NCBI RefSeq assembly: GCF_016863275.1
Contig: NZ_BOOO01000036.1
Location: forward strand, 158,975 to 222,974
Length of the DNA: 64,000 bases
From: Planotetraspora mira
GTDB lineage: Bacteria > Actinomycetota > Actinomycetes > Streptosporangiales > Streptosporangiaceae
Direction: 5' to 3'
A program made the translations under genes and the position numbers. Below, one piece after another: positions 50,960 to 59,073 of this stretch; the first letter of the stretch is position 1, and every line of letters starts with the position of its first letter. The notes beneath the pieces were generated by a model, which made no database searches, was not told the origin of the DNA, and saw only the letters and a list, made by a program, of their open reading frames with translations.

Positions 50960-51117
50960 CTGTTAGGTCGCTATCGACGGGCCCGGGCAGCAGTACTGAA
51001 CGTCGTCATGAGTGGTCCCTGCAGAGAGACGCATTTTCACCGGTGATCCCCCATCCGCGGGAGATCTGGATAGTGTGGACCGCCCCACATTCGGCCCGGC
51101 ACCTGGATCGGAGCGAG

Positions 51118-51483
51118 ATGTTCGAGCACACCAGGGCGTTCAGCGGATTCTCCGTGGACGACATCCCGGCGGCCAAGCGGTTCTACGGCGAGACCCTCGG
51201 CATTCGGGTGTCCGAGGAGAACGGCATGCTCACGCTGCACATCGCCGGCGACCGGAACACACTGATCTACCCCAAGCCGGACCACACGCCGGCGACGTTC
51301 ACGATCCTCAACTTCCCCGTGGACGACATCGAGTCCGCCGTCGACGAACTCGCCTCACGGGGAGTCCAATTCGAGTTCTACGACGGTACGGACGACAAGG
51401 GCGTCTTCCGCCGAGTCGGGCCGCCCATCGCCTGGTTCAAGGACCCCGCCGGCAACATCCTGTCGGTGCTCCAGCAGAGTTGA
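51118..51483 (+). CDS. VOC/glyoxalase-like protein
   Basis: The 121-residue protein has the VOC pattern [40 protein letters not shown] and [13 protein letters not shown]. The last ligand position is Ser rather than Glu (NILSVL), so metal binding may be weak. ATG 51118 is chosen. A decayed ADP-ribosylglycohydrolase sequence follows directly. Confidence 0.85.
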   Translation: MFEHTRAFSGFSVDDIPAAKRFYGETLGIRVSEENGMLTLHIAGDRNTLIYPKPDHTPATFTILNFPVDDIESAVDELASRGVQFEFYDGTDDKGVFRRVGPPIAWFKDPAGNILSVLQQS

Positions 51484-51675
51484 GCCCGCCCGCCCCGGCC
51501 CGTGCCGAGGATCTCGATCATGCCCGGCGCGTGGCCGATGCGGTGATCGGCTCCGCGGTCGGTGACGCTCTGGAGGCCCCAAAGGACGCGCTCCGCGCGG
51601 CGGTGGACCTCGGCGGCGACACCGACACCGTCGCCGCTGTCACGGGCGGCCTCGCGGGCGCGTGTTACGGGTGGA
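51480..51675 (+). pseudogene. ADP-ribosylglycohydrolase (DraG family) remnant
   Basis: Translation joins an N-terminal DraG motif (VIGSAVGDALEAPKD) directly to a C-terminal one (LRAAVDLGGDTDTVAAVTGG), with the roughly 250 residues between them missing. The metal-binding GGDTDT is intact but the fragment cannot form the fold. It looks like an internal deletion relic; no start or neighbour gives it a role. Confidence 0.7.
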
Positions 51676-51716
51676 CTCGCCGAGGCGGGCACAAGGGGGG
51701 GCCGCCCGTCAGCGTG

Positions 51717-52250
51717 TCAGGTGAGGGCGGCCGGGACCGGTACGCCGAGGTACTCGAGCAGAGCGGCGAGTTCCCGGTCGAGTTCGAGACCGACCTCGGT
51801 GATGTCCGGACTGCCGAAGCTGGAGAAGTGGCTGCTGGGCTGCTCCACCGAGAACCAGGTCTCGCCCTCGGCGTCCTCGTGGATCGCCGTGCGCAGCGGG
51901 GCGTACAGCTGGATGGCGGGATTGTGGTGGAACATCCTCTGGGCGATCGTATGGTTGCCCATCAGGTACTCGACGCAGCGCAACCGGTCACCGGCCAGCC
52001 GCAGCAGCGCGTTGAAGTCTCCCGTCCAGTAGATGATGAAGGTGTGCGGGGCGTTCTCGGCCGTCGCCTGGCGGATGGTGTCCCAGTCGGCCTCATCCTC
52101 GACGAGCCGCTCGAAACGTTCGGCTTCGAATCGGGGTACGGCGCTCTCGTACCTGGCACGGAAGACGTCGAACGGCTCGCCGACCGCGATGGACATGCGA
52201 TTCACCCGATGCGGCACGGTTTCGATTCTGTTGTGCACCGACTGGCTCAT
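51717..52250 (-). CDS. DUF302 domain protein
   Basis: The 177-residue protein has a DUF302-like domain towards the C-terminus (FIIYWTGDFNALLRLAGDRLRCVEYLMGN, then QLYAPLRTAIHEDAEG and FSSFGSPDITEVGLELD). DUF302 proteins have a small alpha/beta fold of unknown activity. ATG 52250 has GGAGGAATC directly upstream. The 291-bp stretch to 52541 holds only a set of inverted repeats near its right end. Confidence 0.8.
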   Translation of the reverse strand: MSQSVHNRIETVPHRVNRMSIAVGEPFDVFRARYESAVPRFEAERFERLVEDEADWDTIRQATAENAPHTFIIYWTGDFNALLRLAGDRLRCVEYLMGNHTIAQRMFHHNPAIQLYAPLRTAIHEDAEGETWFSVEQPSSHFSSFGSPDITEVGLELDRELAALLEYLGVPVPAALT

Positions 52251-52491
52251 GATTCCTCCGACTCCTTGGTCCACGTTCCGGATCGCGGGCGTCATGGATC
52301 GCTCGAGGCGGGTGAACCAGGCTGGACCTCTATGGCGGAGGCGACCCGTCGTTCGCGGGTCCACACGTACGAGGCCGGGCACGGCGGTGGGGCCCCATCG
52401 ACGTGTTATGTGACCGCTCGCCGGTCCGAAACGCCTCGTCGGCCGACCCTTTGCCGACCATCGCCGGGTTTTTGCGCTGCAGTGGCCCTTA

Positions 52492-52540
52492 TAAGCAACT
52501 CATGTTGACTATCTTCAAATTAGTCAATTAATGTTGCTTA
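52492..52540. promoter_or_regulatory. Nested inverted repeats upstream of the HTH/Clp-N pair
   Basis: Outer arms TAAGCAAC (52492-52499) and GTTGCTTA (52533-52540); inner arms TTGACTA (52505-52511) and TAGTCAA (52521-52527). The AT-rich patch ends one base before the HTH gene, fitting a self-regulated promoter. Confidence 0.6.
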
Positions 52541-52541
52541 C

Positions 52542-52778
52542 ATGCCCGCGAGCGACATCCCCGTCCCCCAGGACCCCGCCGACGCACTGGCGGCCGTGGT
52601 GGCGCTTCGGCGCCTGGCCGACCAACTGGAGGACGCCGCCGTCGAGCAGGCGATGCGGGCGGGCTGGAGCTGGCCGCAGGTCGCCGAGGCGCTCGGCGTG
52701 ACCCGTCAAGCCGTCCACAGGAAGCACGCCAAGCGGCTCATCGCCGCAGGCGTCAAGCTGAGGAGACGTTCACCATGA
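52542..52778 (+). CDS. Small HTH protein paired with a Clp-N protein
   Basis: The 78-residue protein has one helix-turn-helix (about 38-66: AMRAGWSWPQVAEALGVTRQAVHRKHAKR) and a basic end. It overlaps the Clp N-domain gene by ATGA at 52775-52778. Pairs of this kind are common in actinomycetes; the HTH part probably binds the inverted repeats just upstream. Confidence 0.88.
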   Translation: MPASDIPVPQDPADALAAVVALRRLADQLEDAAVEQAMRAGWSWPQVAEALGVTRQAVHRKHAKRLIAAGVKLRRRSP

Positions 52779-53260
52779 GCCCGTTCGACGAGTACCTCCA
52801 TACGATCATCATGGAAGGAGGGGTCGAGGCGCAGAGGGACGGATCGGCCACGGTCGAGGCGCGGCATCTGCTGCTGGCCGTCGCGGCCCAGGAGGGCACC
52901 GCCCCGCAGCGCGTACTGGCCGCCGCAGGCCTCGACCACGAGGGGGTCCAGGCTGCTCTCGATCGGGAGTTCGACCACAGCCTGAGCACGGTCGGGGTGT
53001 CCCGCGGTTCCTTCGGCCTCTCCCGGCCGAGCACCACACTCAAGCGCCTGCCCACCATGGGCGCGACGGGCAAACTCGCCCTTGAGCGCGGCTTCGCCTC
53101 GGTCCCCCGCAAGAAGGACCTGCGGCCGGCGCACGTACTGCTCGGAATCCTGCAGGCCGAGGCGGGCACGGTGCCACGCGCCCTGGCCCTGGCCGGTGTC
53201 GACCGTACCGACCTGCTGACCCGCGTCCAAAACACCATCACCAACGACGACAACGAGTAA
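52775..53260 (+). CDS. Stand-alone Clp N-domain protein
   Basis: The 161-residue protein consists of two Clp N-terminal repeats (ATVEARHLLLAVAAQEGTAPQ; LRPAHVLLGILQAEAGTVPRAL) without the ATPase domains of ClpA/ClpC. Such domains bind substrates or adaptors. It is translationally coupled to the HTH gene, so it may act as its sensor or as an adaptor for ClpC. Confidence 0.88.
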   Translation: MSPFDEYLHTIIMEGGVEAQRDGSATVEARHLLLAVAAQEGTAPQRVLAAAGLDHEGVQAALDREFDHSLSTVGVSRGSFGLSRPSTTLKRLPTMGATGKLALERGFASVPRKKDLRPAHVLLGILQAEAGTVPRALALAGVDRTDLLTRVQNTITNDDNE

Positions 53261-53377
53261 CGAGTCGCCGGCCCCGTCGAAGTCCGAAGTGCCGTTCGAG
53301 GCCCTTGCCGGCAGAGCCATGCCGGACCCCCACCACCTCCCGACCTCCGACCCTTCTTCCATGCCCAAGGAGGCAGA

Positions 53378-53443
53378 ATGTCCATGATCTACGCCCGCAC
53401 GGGCCTGCTCGTCGGCGCGCTGACCCTGGCCGGGAGCGCCTGA
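53378..53443 (+). pseudogene. Orphan signal-peptide reading frame
   Basis: Directly after a strong AAGGAGG (4 bases before the ATG) a 21-residue reading frame encodes a signal-peptide-like sequence (YARTGLLVGALTLAGSA) and stops at TGA 53441-53443, overlapping the ATG of the next gene. One added base near the stop would fuse it to the serine hydrolase. It is most simply the severed signal peptide of that enzyme; a coupled leader peptide is the alternative. Confidence 0.6.
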
Positions 53444-54477
53444 TGACCCCCGCGGCCGACCGCGGCCGAGGCCATGCCGAGATTCAGCGCGCGCTCGACC
53501 AGGCCGTGGCGGACGGCGGCGGCCCCGGCATCGTCGCCGAGATCAGAGACGGTCACGCGACACCGTGGTTCGGCACGGCGGGGGTGGCCGACATGACGAC
53601 CGGCCGCAAACGCCAACCTCGTGAGCACTTTCGCGTCGGCAGCTTCACCAAGGCGTTCACCGGCACGGTGGTCCTGCAACTGGCGGCCGAAGGAAAGTCG
53701 ACCCTTGATGACACGGTGGCCACGTGGCTGCCCGGCGTGGTGGAGGAGTCCCTCGGCGCGGACGGCACCGAGATCACCATCAGACAACTGCTCAACCACA
53801 CCAGCGGACTCCCCGACGCCATCCTCGGCCAGGAGACCCCACGCCCCGAAGAGCCAGGCAAGCGCTTCATCTACTCCAAGGTCAACTACAACCTCGCGGG
53901 AATGATCGTCGAGCGTGCGACAGGCTCGACCCTCGTGGACGAGATCGAGCGCCGCATCGCCCGCCCGCTGCGCCTGACGGGGACGTACCTCCCGGGCGGT
54001 GAACAGACGATCCGCGACCCGCACGCGCGGCACTATTCGAAGCTGGGGCAGACCGGCTCCGAGGCGGAGATCCACGACGTGACCGAAATGGACCTGAGCT
54101 GGGCCTGGGCCGCCGGCGGCATGATCTCGACGACCTCGGATCTGCACCGGTTCCTGAGTGCGCTGCTGCACGGCGATCTCCTTCCGCCCGCCCAGCAGAA
54201 GGAGATGTTCACCACCGTGTCGACGGAAGGCTCGGGCTGGGTCCCGAACACCAGGTACGGCCTCGGCGTCTACTCCCAGACGCTTCCGTGCGGGGCCACG
54301 GTCTGGGGCGGCGGCGGCTTCATCCAGGGCTCGATGTCGTACGTGATGGGTAACCGCCAGGGCACCCGCACGATGGTGAGCAACGTGAACGGCGACTGGA
54401 GCGACTTCCTGGAGACCTTCACCAAGCTCTTCGAGACAGGCTTCTGCCCGGACACCCCCCGGAACTCGGCCTCGTAA
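53443..54477 (+). CDS. Serine hydrolase (D-Ala-D-Ala carboxypeptidase/beta-lactamase fold), signal peptide lost
   Basis: The 344-residue protein has the SxxK motif (GSFTKAFTG, near residue 61-64), but the usual YSN is YSK (FIYSKVNYNLAG) and the third motif region reads WGGGGFIQGS, without the common HxG. It therefore may be weakly active or have a different chemistry. The start overlaps the stop of the signal-peptide frame at 53378-53443. If frameshifted, it would be cytoplasmic and probably non-functional as a cell-wall enzyme. Confidence 0.75.
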   Translation: MTPAADRGRGHAEIQRALDQAVADGGGPGIVAEIRDGHATPWFGTAGVADMTTGRKRQPREHFRVGSFTKAFTGTVVLQLAAEGKSTLDDTVATWLPGVVEESLGADGTEITIRQLLNHTSGLPDAILGQETPRPEEPGKRFIYSKVNYNLAGMIVERATGSTLVDEIERRIARPLRLTGTYLPGGEQTIRDPHARHYSKLGQTGSEAEIHDVTEMDLSWAWAAGGMISTTSDLHRFLSALLHGDLLPPAQQKEMFTTVSTEGSGWVPNTRYGLGVYSQTLPCGATVWGGGGFIQGSMSYVMGNRQGTRTMVSNVNGDWSDFLETFTKLFETGFCPDTPRNSAS

Positions 54478-54571
54478 CCCGGCGCTACGGGACAGCCGCG
54501 CGCGGGACGGTGCGACAGCCACGCCGCCGAAGGCGGCAGCCCCATCACGGCCGAGGAACCAGGCGAATCCA

Positions 54572-55186
54572 GTGGAGAAGCAGCGGATCGGCCGAGATCG
54601 GCGTTCATACGACATGGACGGTGAAACCTTACGACTGTCGGAGCGGGTGCCCCAGGCTCCCGCTCCGACAGCCTTGATCTCCGGCTCCCCCGACGTCGAG
54701 TTGGTCGCCCTCTACCGCGACCACCGGCTCCACCTGGTCCGGCTGGCGGTGCTCCTCGTCGGCGATCAGGAGACGGCCGAGGACATCGTGCAGGACGTGT
54801 TCGCACGGCTGCACGGCAAGTGGCGGCCGGGCGTCACGACACTCGCGTACGTGAGGACCTGTGTCCTGAACGCAGCCCGATCGGTGCTCCGCCGTAGGGC
54901 GGTCGCCCTGCGGCGGGCCGAGCGGGTCACGGACCTGGTCGACTCGGCGGAGACCGCCGCGTTGATCGGAGAGTCACGACGAGAGGTGCTGGTGGCGCTC
55001 GGCCGGTTGCCGCGACGCCAGCGAGAGGCCCTGGTCCTGCGCTACTACCTCGACCTGCCCGAGTCCGAGATCGCGGAGATCATGCGCGTCAGGCGGAGCA
55101 CGGTCAGGTCCACGACCGCACGAGCGCTGGCCAGGCTGCTCCGTGAACTGGGAGACGAACAAGACGAATCTGGAGAGAACGCATGA
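54572..55186 (+). CDS. ECF sigma factor (SigE-like subfamily)
   Basis: The protein of about 204 residues has sigma region 2 (ELVALYRDHRLHLVRLAVLL, ETAEDIVQDVFARLHGKW) and region 4 (LGRLPRRQREALVLRYYLDL, ESEIAEIMRVRRSTVRS). GTG 54572 and ATG 54614 are both possible. It overlaps the next gene by ATGA at 55183-55186, which codes for a membrane-anchored protein, the usual place for an anti-sigma factor. Confidence 0.9.
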   Translation: MEKQRIGRDRRSYDMDGETLRLSERVPQAPAPTALISGSPDVELVALYRDHRLHLVRLAVLLVGDQETAEDIVQDVFARLHGKWRPGVTTLAYVRTCVLNAARSVLRRRAVALRRAERVTDLVDSAETAALIGESRREVLVALGRLPRRQREALVLRYYLDLPESEIAEIMRVRRSTVRSTTARALARLLRELGDEQDESGENA

Positions 55187-55827
55187 GCGCCATCGAGGAT
55201 CGACTGCGTGACGCCATGGCCGCCCGCGCGCGGACCGTCCGGGACGACGACCTCCCGTTGCCCGCGCCGCGTGCCGGAGGGGGCAGATTCAAGATCGCTG
55301 CCGCGGCTCTGGCCGTAACCGTGACGGCTTTCGGACTGGTGCGGCTGGCGGCGCCACAGGAGCAGGAGAGCACGCTCACCGTATCCCTGAGCGCCGTCGA
55401 GTCAGCAGGTAGGCCTGTGGTGTCGGTCTTCCTCTGCATGAAGGACGACGTCTTCGCGAGTTGCAAGAGCGGCAAGGCAACCGATGCGGAACGGGAGAAG
55501 CTTCGCCGGGCGATGGAAAGACGGCCCGACGTGGAAAGTGTCTCCTTCGAAGACCAACAGCAGGCATGGGAGAACTTCCGCAGGAACATGACCGACAAGC
55601 CGGAACTCTTACGGACGGTCGTCCCGTCGGACCTTCCCGAGGCCTTCCGCGTCCAGGTCAGACCGGGTGCGGACTTCTCCGCCGTGGCTCGGGCCGCGAG
55701 TGAGTTCCCCGGCGTGTCCAACAGCGTCGACGGTGCCTGCATCGCCGACAGCCTTTCCGCCTGGGGATCGGTCAAGAGGTGGCTGGGATCGAAGGACGAG
55801 TGTTCCTTCGGGGGCACGGGCCGGTGA
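55183..55827 (+). CDS. FtsX-ectodomain-like membrane protein coupled to the sigma factor
   Basis: The 214-residue protein has a cytoplasmic N-terminus (about 1-35), one transmembrane helix (about 36-57, FKIAAAALAVTVTAFGLVRL) and an outer domain that matches the extracellular domain of FtsX: VSVFLCMKDDVFASC, RRPDVESVSFEDQQQAWENF, LPEAFRVQVRPGADF and the ending GVSNSVDG. It lacks the other three helices of FtsX. Position suggests an anti-sigma factor that senses the cell wall (inference). Confidence 0.8.
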   Translation: MSAIEDRLRDAMAARARTVRDDDLPLPAPRAGGGRFKIAAAALAVTVTAFGLVRLAAPQEQESTLTVSLSAVESAGRPVVSVFLCMKDDVFASCKSGKATDAEREKLRRAMERRPDVESVSFEDQQQAWENFRRNMTDKPELLRTVVPSDLPEAFRVQVRPGADFSAVARAASEFPGVSNSVDGACIADSLSAWGSVKRWLGSKDECSFGGTGR

Positions 55828-56026
55828 CCTGACCCACCGCGGCCTCGGCCTCGCCCGCTCGGTCTGCACCGCCGTACTGCATGCCTTCGCCGCAGCGGGC
55901 GGCCGGCGCGCCGTCGTCTACTCGCGCGGAGACGCCGCCTGTCCCCTCCCCAAACGGCTCTACGAGTCCATGGGTTTCCGCGCGTACACCCGGACCCACA
56001 CCTATACGGGGCCCGCGGGCGCGTGA
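55826..56026 (+). pseudogene. GNAT acetyltransferase C-terminal remnant
   Basis: Translation gives the last 60 or so residues of a GNAT enzyme (THRGLGLARSVCTAVLHA, RAVVYSRGDAACPLPKRLYE, SMGFRAYTRTHTY) without the N-terminal half. No start codon with a ribosome site precedes it; it overlaps the end of the FtsX-like gene. Confidence 0.6.
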
Positions 56027-56031
56027 CCCCG

Positions 56032-56688
56032 TCACTGAGCCGGGGACACCAGGCCGGACTCGTAGGCGATGATCACGAGCTGGACCCGGTCGCGGGCGTC
56101 GAGTTTGGCGATCAACCGTGTCACATACGTTTTGACGGTGGCGACGCTGATGACCAGGTCTGCGGCGATCTCGGTGTTGGACCTGCCACGGCCGACGAGA
56201 GTCAGCACCTCGCGTTCACGCTCGGTGATGCCGTCGACCGGGCGGCGCTTGGGGGTGTACGCCGGCCGTCCCGCGAACTCCTCGATCAGCCGGCGGGTGA
56301 CGCTGGGTGCGATCAGCCCGTCGCCGGCGGCGACGACACGGATCGCCGCGAGGATGTCGTCCAGGGCCATGTCCTTGACGAGGAATCCCGATGCGCCGGC
56401 GCGCAACGCGCCGTAGACGTGGTCGTCGTCGTCGAAGGTGGTCAGGACGATGACGTGGACCCCGCCGGGGCCCGAGGTGATCAGCCGGGTCGCGTCGATG
56501 CCGTTCATCTGCGGCATGCGGATGTCCATCACGACGACATCGGGGCAGACGGTCTCGGCCAGCCGAACCGCTTCCGCGCCGGTTCCGGCCTCCCCTGCGA
56601 CTTCGAGGTCGGGGGCGTCGGCGATGACCATCCGCAGGGCGGCGCGCACCAGAGGCTGGTCGTCGGCGAGGACGACGCGGACGGTCAT
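56032..56688 (-). CDS. LuxR/NarL-type response regulator
   Basis: The 218-residue protein has a receiver domain (ADDQPLVRAALRM, phospho-Asp in VVVMDIRMP, Lys in FLVKDM) and a LuxR HTH (ITEREREVLTLVGRGRSNTEIA). It overlaps its kinase gene by ATGA (56685-56688). Confidence 0.93.
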   Translation of the reverse strand: MTVRVVLADDQPLVRAALRMVIADAPDLEVAGEAGTGAEAVRLAETVCPDVVVMDIRMPQMNGIDATRLITSGPGGVHVIVLTTFDDDDHVYGALRAGASGFLVKDMALDDILAAIRVVAAGDGLIAPSVTRRLIEEFAGRPAYTPKRRPVDGITEREREVLTLVGRGRSNTEIAADLVISVATVKTYVTRLIAKLDARDRVQLVIIAYESGLVSPAQ

Positions 56689-57887
56689 CGGACCCCCGCA
56701 GGAACGGGCAGTCGGGCCGCCACCCGGAAGCCGCCTTCGGCACGCGGTCCGGCGGAGAACTCTCCGTGCAGCAGGCCGACGCGTTCGCGCATCCCGAGCA
56801 GGCCGTATCCGCTGCCCTCAGCCGAGGGGCCCTGCCCGTCGTCGAGCACCTCGATGGAGATCTCCTCAGCCCGGTAGTCGATGGACACACGGCAGGAGTC
56901 GATGCCGGCGTGGCGCACCACGTTGGTGATCGCCTCCTGGATGATGCGGTAGGCGGACATGTCGATCTCCGGAGGAAGCGGACGCTGCTCGCCCCGCCGG
57001 CGCACGTCGACACGGACCCCGGCGTCGGTCGTCGTCGCGGCGAGCCGGTCGACGTCCGCCAGGCGGAGCCCCGGTTCGAGTGGCAGCGTCTGCGACGCCG
57101 TTGCGGGTTCGGCCTGGCGGAGCGCACCAAGCATCCGGCGCAATCCCGACAACGTCTCCCGGCTGGCCGTCTCGATCTCACCCAGCGCGTCACGCGCCCC
57201 CGCCGGCTGCGTGTCGATGACCCGCCGTGCCGCTCCGGCCTGCAGGGCGACGATGCCGATGTTGTGCGCCACCATGTCGTGCAACTCGCGCGCGATCCGG
57301 AGCCGTTCGTCCGTCACCGCCCGCGCCGCGGCCTGGGCGCTCAGATTCTCGGCGTAATCACGGGCCTGGCGCACCGAATTGCCGATCAGCCAGGCGATGA
57401 CGGCCGCCAGGGCCACCGCCAGTGACCATGAGGTCCCGATGGACCAGCCGAACAGCAGTCGCGTGGCCAGGTAGCCGACGAGTACGGCGAGCGCCATGGC
57501 GACGGTGACGACGCCGGTCCGGCGAGACCGGGTGGCCGCGATGAAGTACAGCGCGACGTCGACCGCCAGGAACTGAGCCAGGGGGATCTCCCCCACTCCC
57601 AAAGGGAACGACGCGAGGGCGGAGGCGGCGAGCAACAGGGTCAGAGCCGCCAGCGGCCGGCGCCGCAGCAGGCCGCTGCCGGCCAGCATCAGAGCGGTGG
57701 CGGTCGCCAGGGTCGTCAACCCGTCCCACCGATAGACGAGGACGCCGGGGTGCACGGCGGGCGCCCCCTCGCCGGGCAACCGGACGCGCGTGAGAAACGT
57801 GAACGCCACGCCCGCGAACCAGGCCAGGACCGTCCAGACGCCGGGTGGCACACGCTTCAGCGCGGGGAGCGGCGGTGTGACCTGCAT
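56685..57887 (-). CDS. Sensor histidine kinase (HisKA_3 type)
   Basis: The 400-residue kinase has about five or six hydrophobic helices in its first 165 residues, a dimer domain with the phospho-His in IARELHDMVAHNIGIVALQA, and a HATPase domain (QEAITNVVRHAG, DDGQGPSAEGSGYGLLGMRERV). ATG 57887 is chosen; a longer in-frame reading to 58301 overlaps the divergent hydrolase gene and is unlikely. With 56032-56688 it forms the second two-component system of the window. Signal unknown. Confidence 0.92.
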   Translation of the reverse strand: MQVTPPLPALKRVPPGVWTVLAWFAGVAFTFLTRVRLPGEGAPAVHPGVLVYRWDGLTTLATATALMLAGSGLLRRRPLAALTLLLAASALASFPLGVGEIPLAQFLAVDVALYFIAATRSRRTGVVTVAMALAVLVGYLATRLLFGWSIGTSWSLAVALAAVIAWLIGNSVRQARDYAENLSAQAAARAVTDERLRIARELHDMVAHNIGIVALQAGAARRVIDTQPAGARDALGEIETASRETLSGLRRMLGALRQAEPATASQTLPLEPGLRLADVDRLAATTTDAGVRVDVRRRGEQRPLPPEIDMSAYRIIQEAITNVVRHAGIDSCRVSIDYRAEEISIEVLDDGQGPSAEGSGYGLLGMRERVGLLHGEFSAGPRAEGGFRVAARLPVPAGVR

Positions 57888-58104
57888 GCGCAGATCGTAA
57901 CCGCGCGGTTTCCACCCGGGCATCGGACCACGGGTGTACATCCACGGTCTGGGGTGCCCCCGGCGAATGCAATCCGCAGGCCGATGTGACACGGGTGCGG
58001 CCTGCGGCACCGTCGGCCGGGTGATCGAAGTCAACGAACGGACCTTCGCCGGAGTCGGCAGCGCGTTACACGGACGGGCACGAGATAGGGAAGGACCATC
58101 CGCC

Positions 58105-59073
58105 GTGGCGTCCCGTCCGCGTGGGAGCCGCCTGCGCCGCACCGTGCTCGCCGTCCTCGTCACCGCCTCGGTGGCCGTACCCGTGACGGGCGCGGCACGC
58201 CCCGCCGCCGTCGCCGCACCGGTCCCGCCCGTTCTGACCCCGCTGCGTGCGGCGACCCCGGCGGCCCTGGCCGACCGGTACGCCGCGAACCGCGAGGCCA
58301 TCTGGGCGGCCGAACGGATGGCCGCCGACCGCGGTCACCAGTGGAGGGCAGGGATGTTGCGTGCGATGGCGGACCCCGCGCGCCACTTCCTGTCCTTCGA
58401 CGGCCGCGACGGCGGCCGTGCCACCGAAGTCTTCGGGGACCTGTCCCAGTCCGAGCGCATCGCGGTGCTGGTTCCCGGCTCCGACACCGATCTCGACCGT
58501 TACGGACTCCTGCGCGGCGGCTCGATGAGACTGCAGCAGCGGCTCGGCGCTCGGTCCGCCGTCATCGCCTGGCTCGGATACCGGACACCGAGCACGGTGA
58601 GCCTCCAGGCTCTGACACCCGGCCGTGCGTCGGCGGCCGCCCCTGACCTGCGCGCCTTCGTTCGGGAGCTGAGCACGGCCAAGCCCGGCGCCCGGCTCTC
58701 CCTGGTGTGCCACTCCTACGGCTCCGTGGTCTGCGGGCGAGCCGCGTCCGGGCTCGAAGTCGCGGACATCATCTTGTACGGCAGTGCCGGCACCACCGCC
58801 GACGACGTCGCCGCGCTGCACACGCCGGCCACCGTGTGGGCGGGCCGGGCCACGCACGACTGGATCGCCCATGTGCCGCACACACGGCTCCGCCTTCCCT
58901 TCGTCACCGTCGGATTCGGTGCCGACCCGGTCTCGCCGGAGTTCGGCGCCCGGCTCTTCGCGGCAGGCGACGGCGGTCACAGCGACTACCTGAATGCTCG
59001 CTCTCCCGCGCTGGAGAACATCGCCCGGATCGTCTCAGGACAGACCCCCTCGGAGGCGGGCGGCGGTGCGTGA
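58105..59073 (+). CDS. Secreted alpha/beta hydrolase (DUF1023-like)
   Basis: The 322-residue protein has a signal peptide (about 1-35, RTVLAVLVTASVAVPVTGAA) and an alpha/beta hydrolase of the actinobacterial DUF1023 type with nucleophile motif CHSYGSVVC and catalytic His probably in GDGGHSDYL. GTG 58105 is chosen because the sequence upstream is not signal-like. It overlaps the acyltransferase gene by 8 bases at 59066-59073. Confidence 0.85.
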   Translation: MASRPRGSRLRRTVLAVLVTASVAVPVTGAARPAAVAAPVPPVLTPLRAATPAALADRYAANREAIWAAERMAADRGHQWRAGMLRAMADPARHFLSFDGRDGGRATEVFGDLSQSERIAVLVPGSDTDLDRYGLLRGGSMRLQQRLGARSAVIAWLGYRTPSTVSLQALTPGRASAAAPDLRAFVRELSTAKPGARLSLVCHSYGSVVCGRAASGLEVADIILYGSAGTTADDVAALHTPATVWAGRATHDWIAHVPHTRLRLPFVTVGFGADPVSPEFGARLFAAGDGGHSDYLNARSPALENIARIVSGQTPSEAGGGA

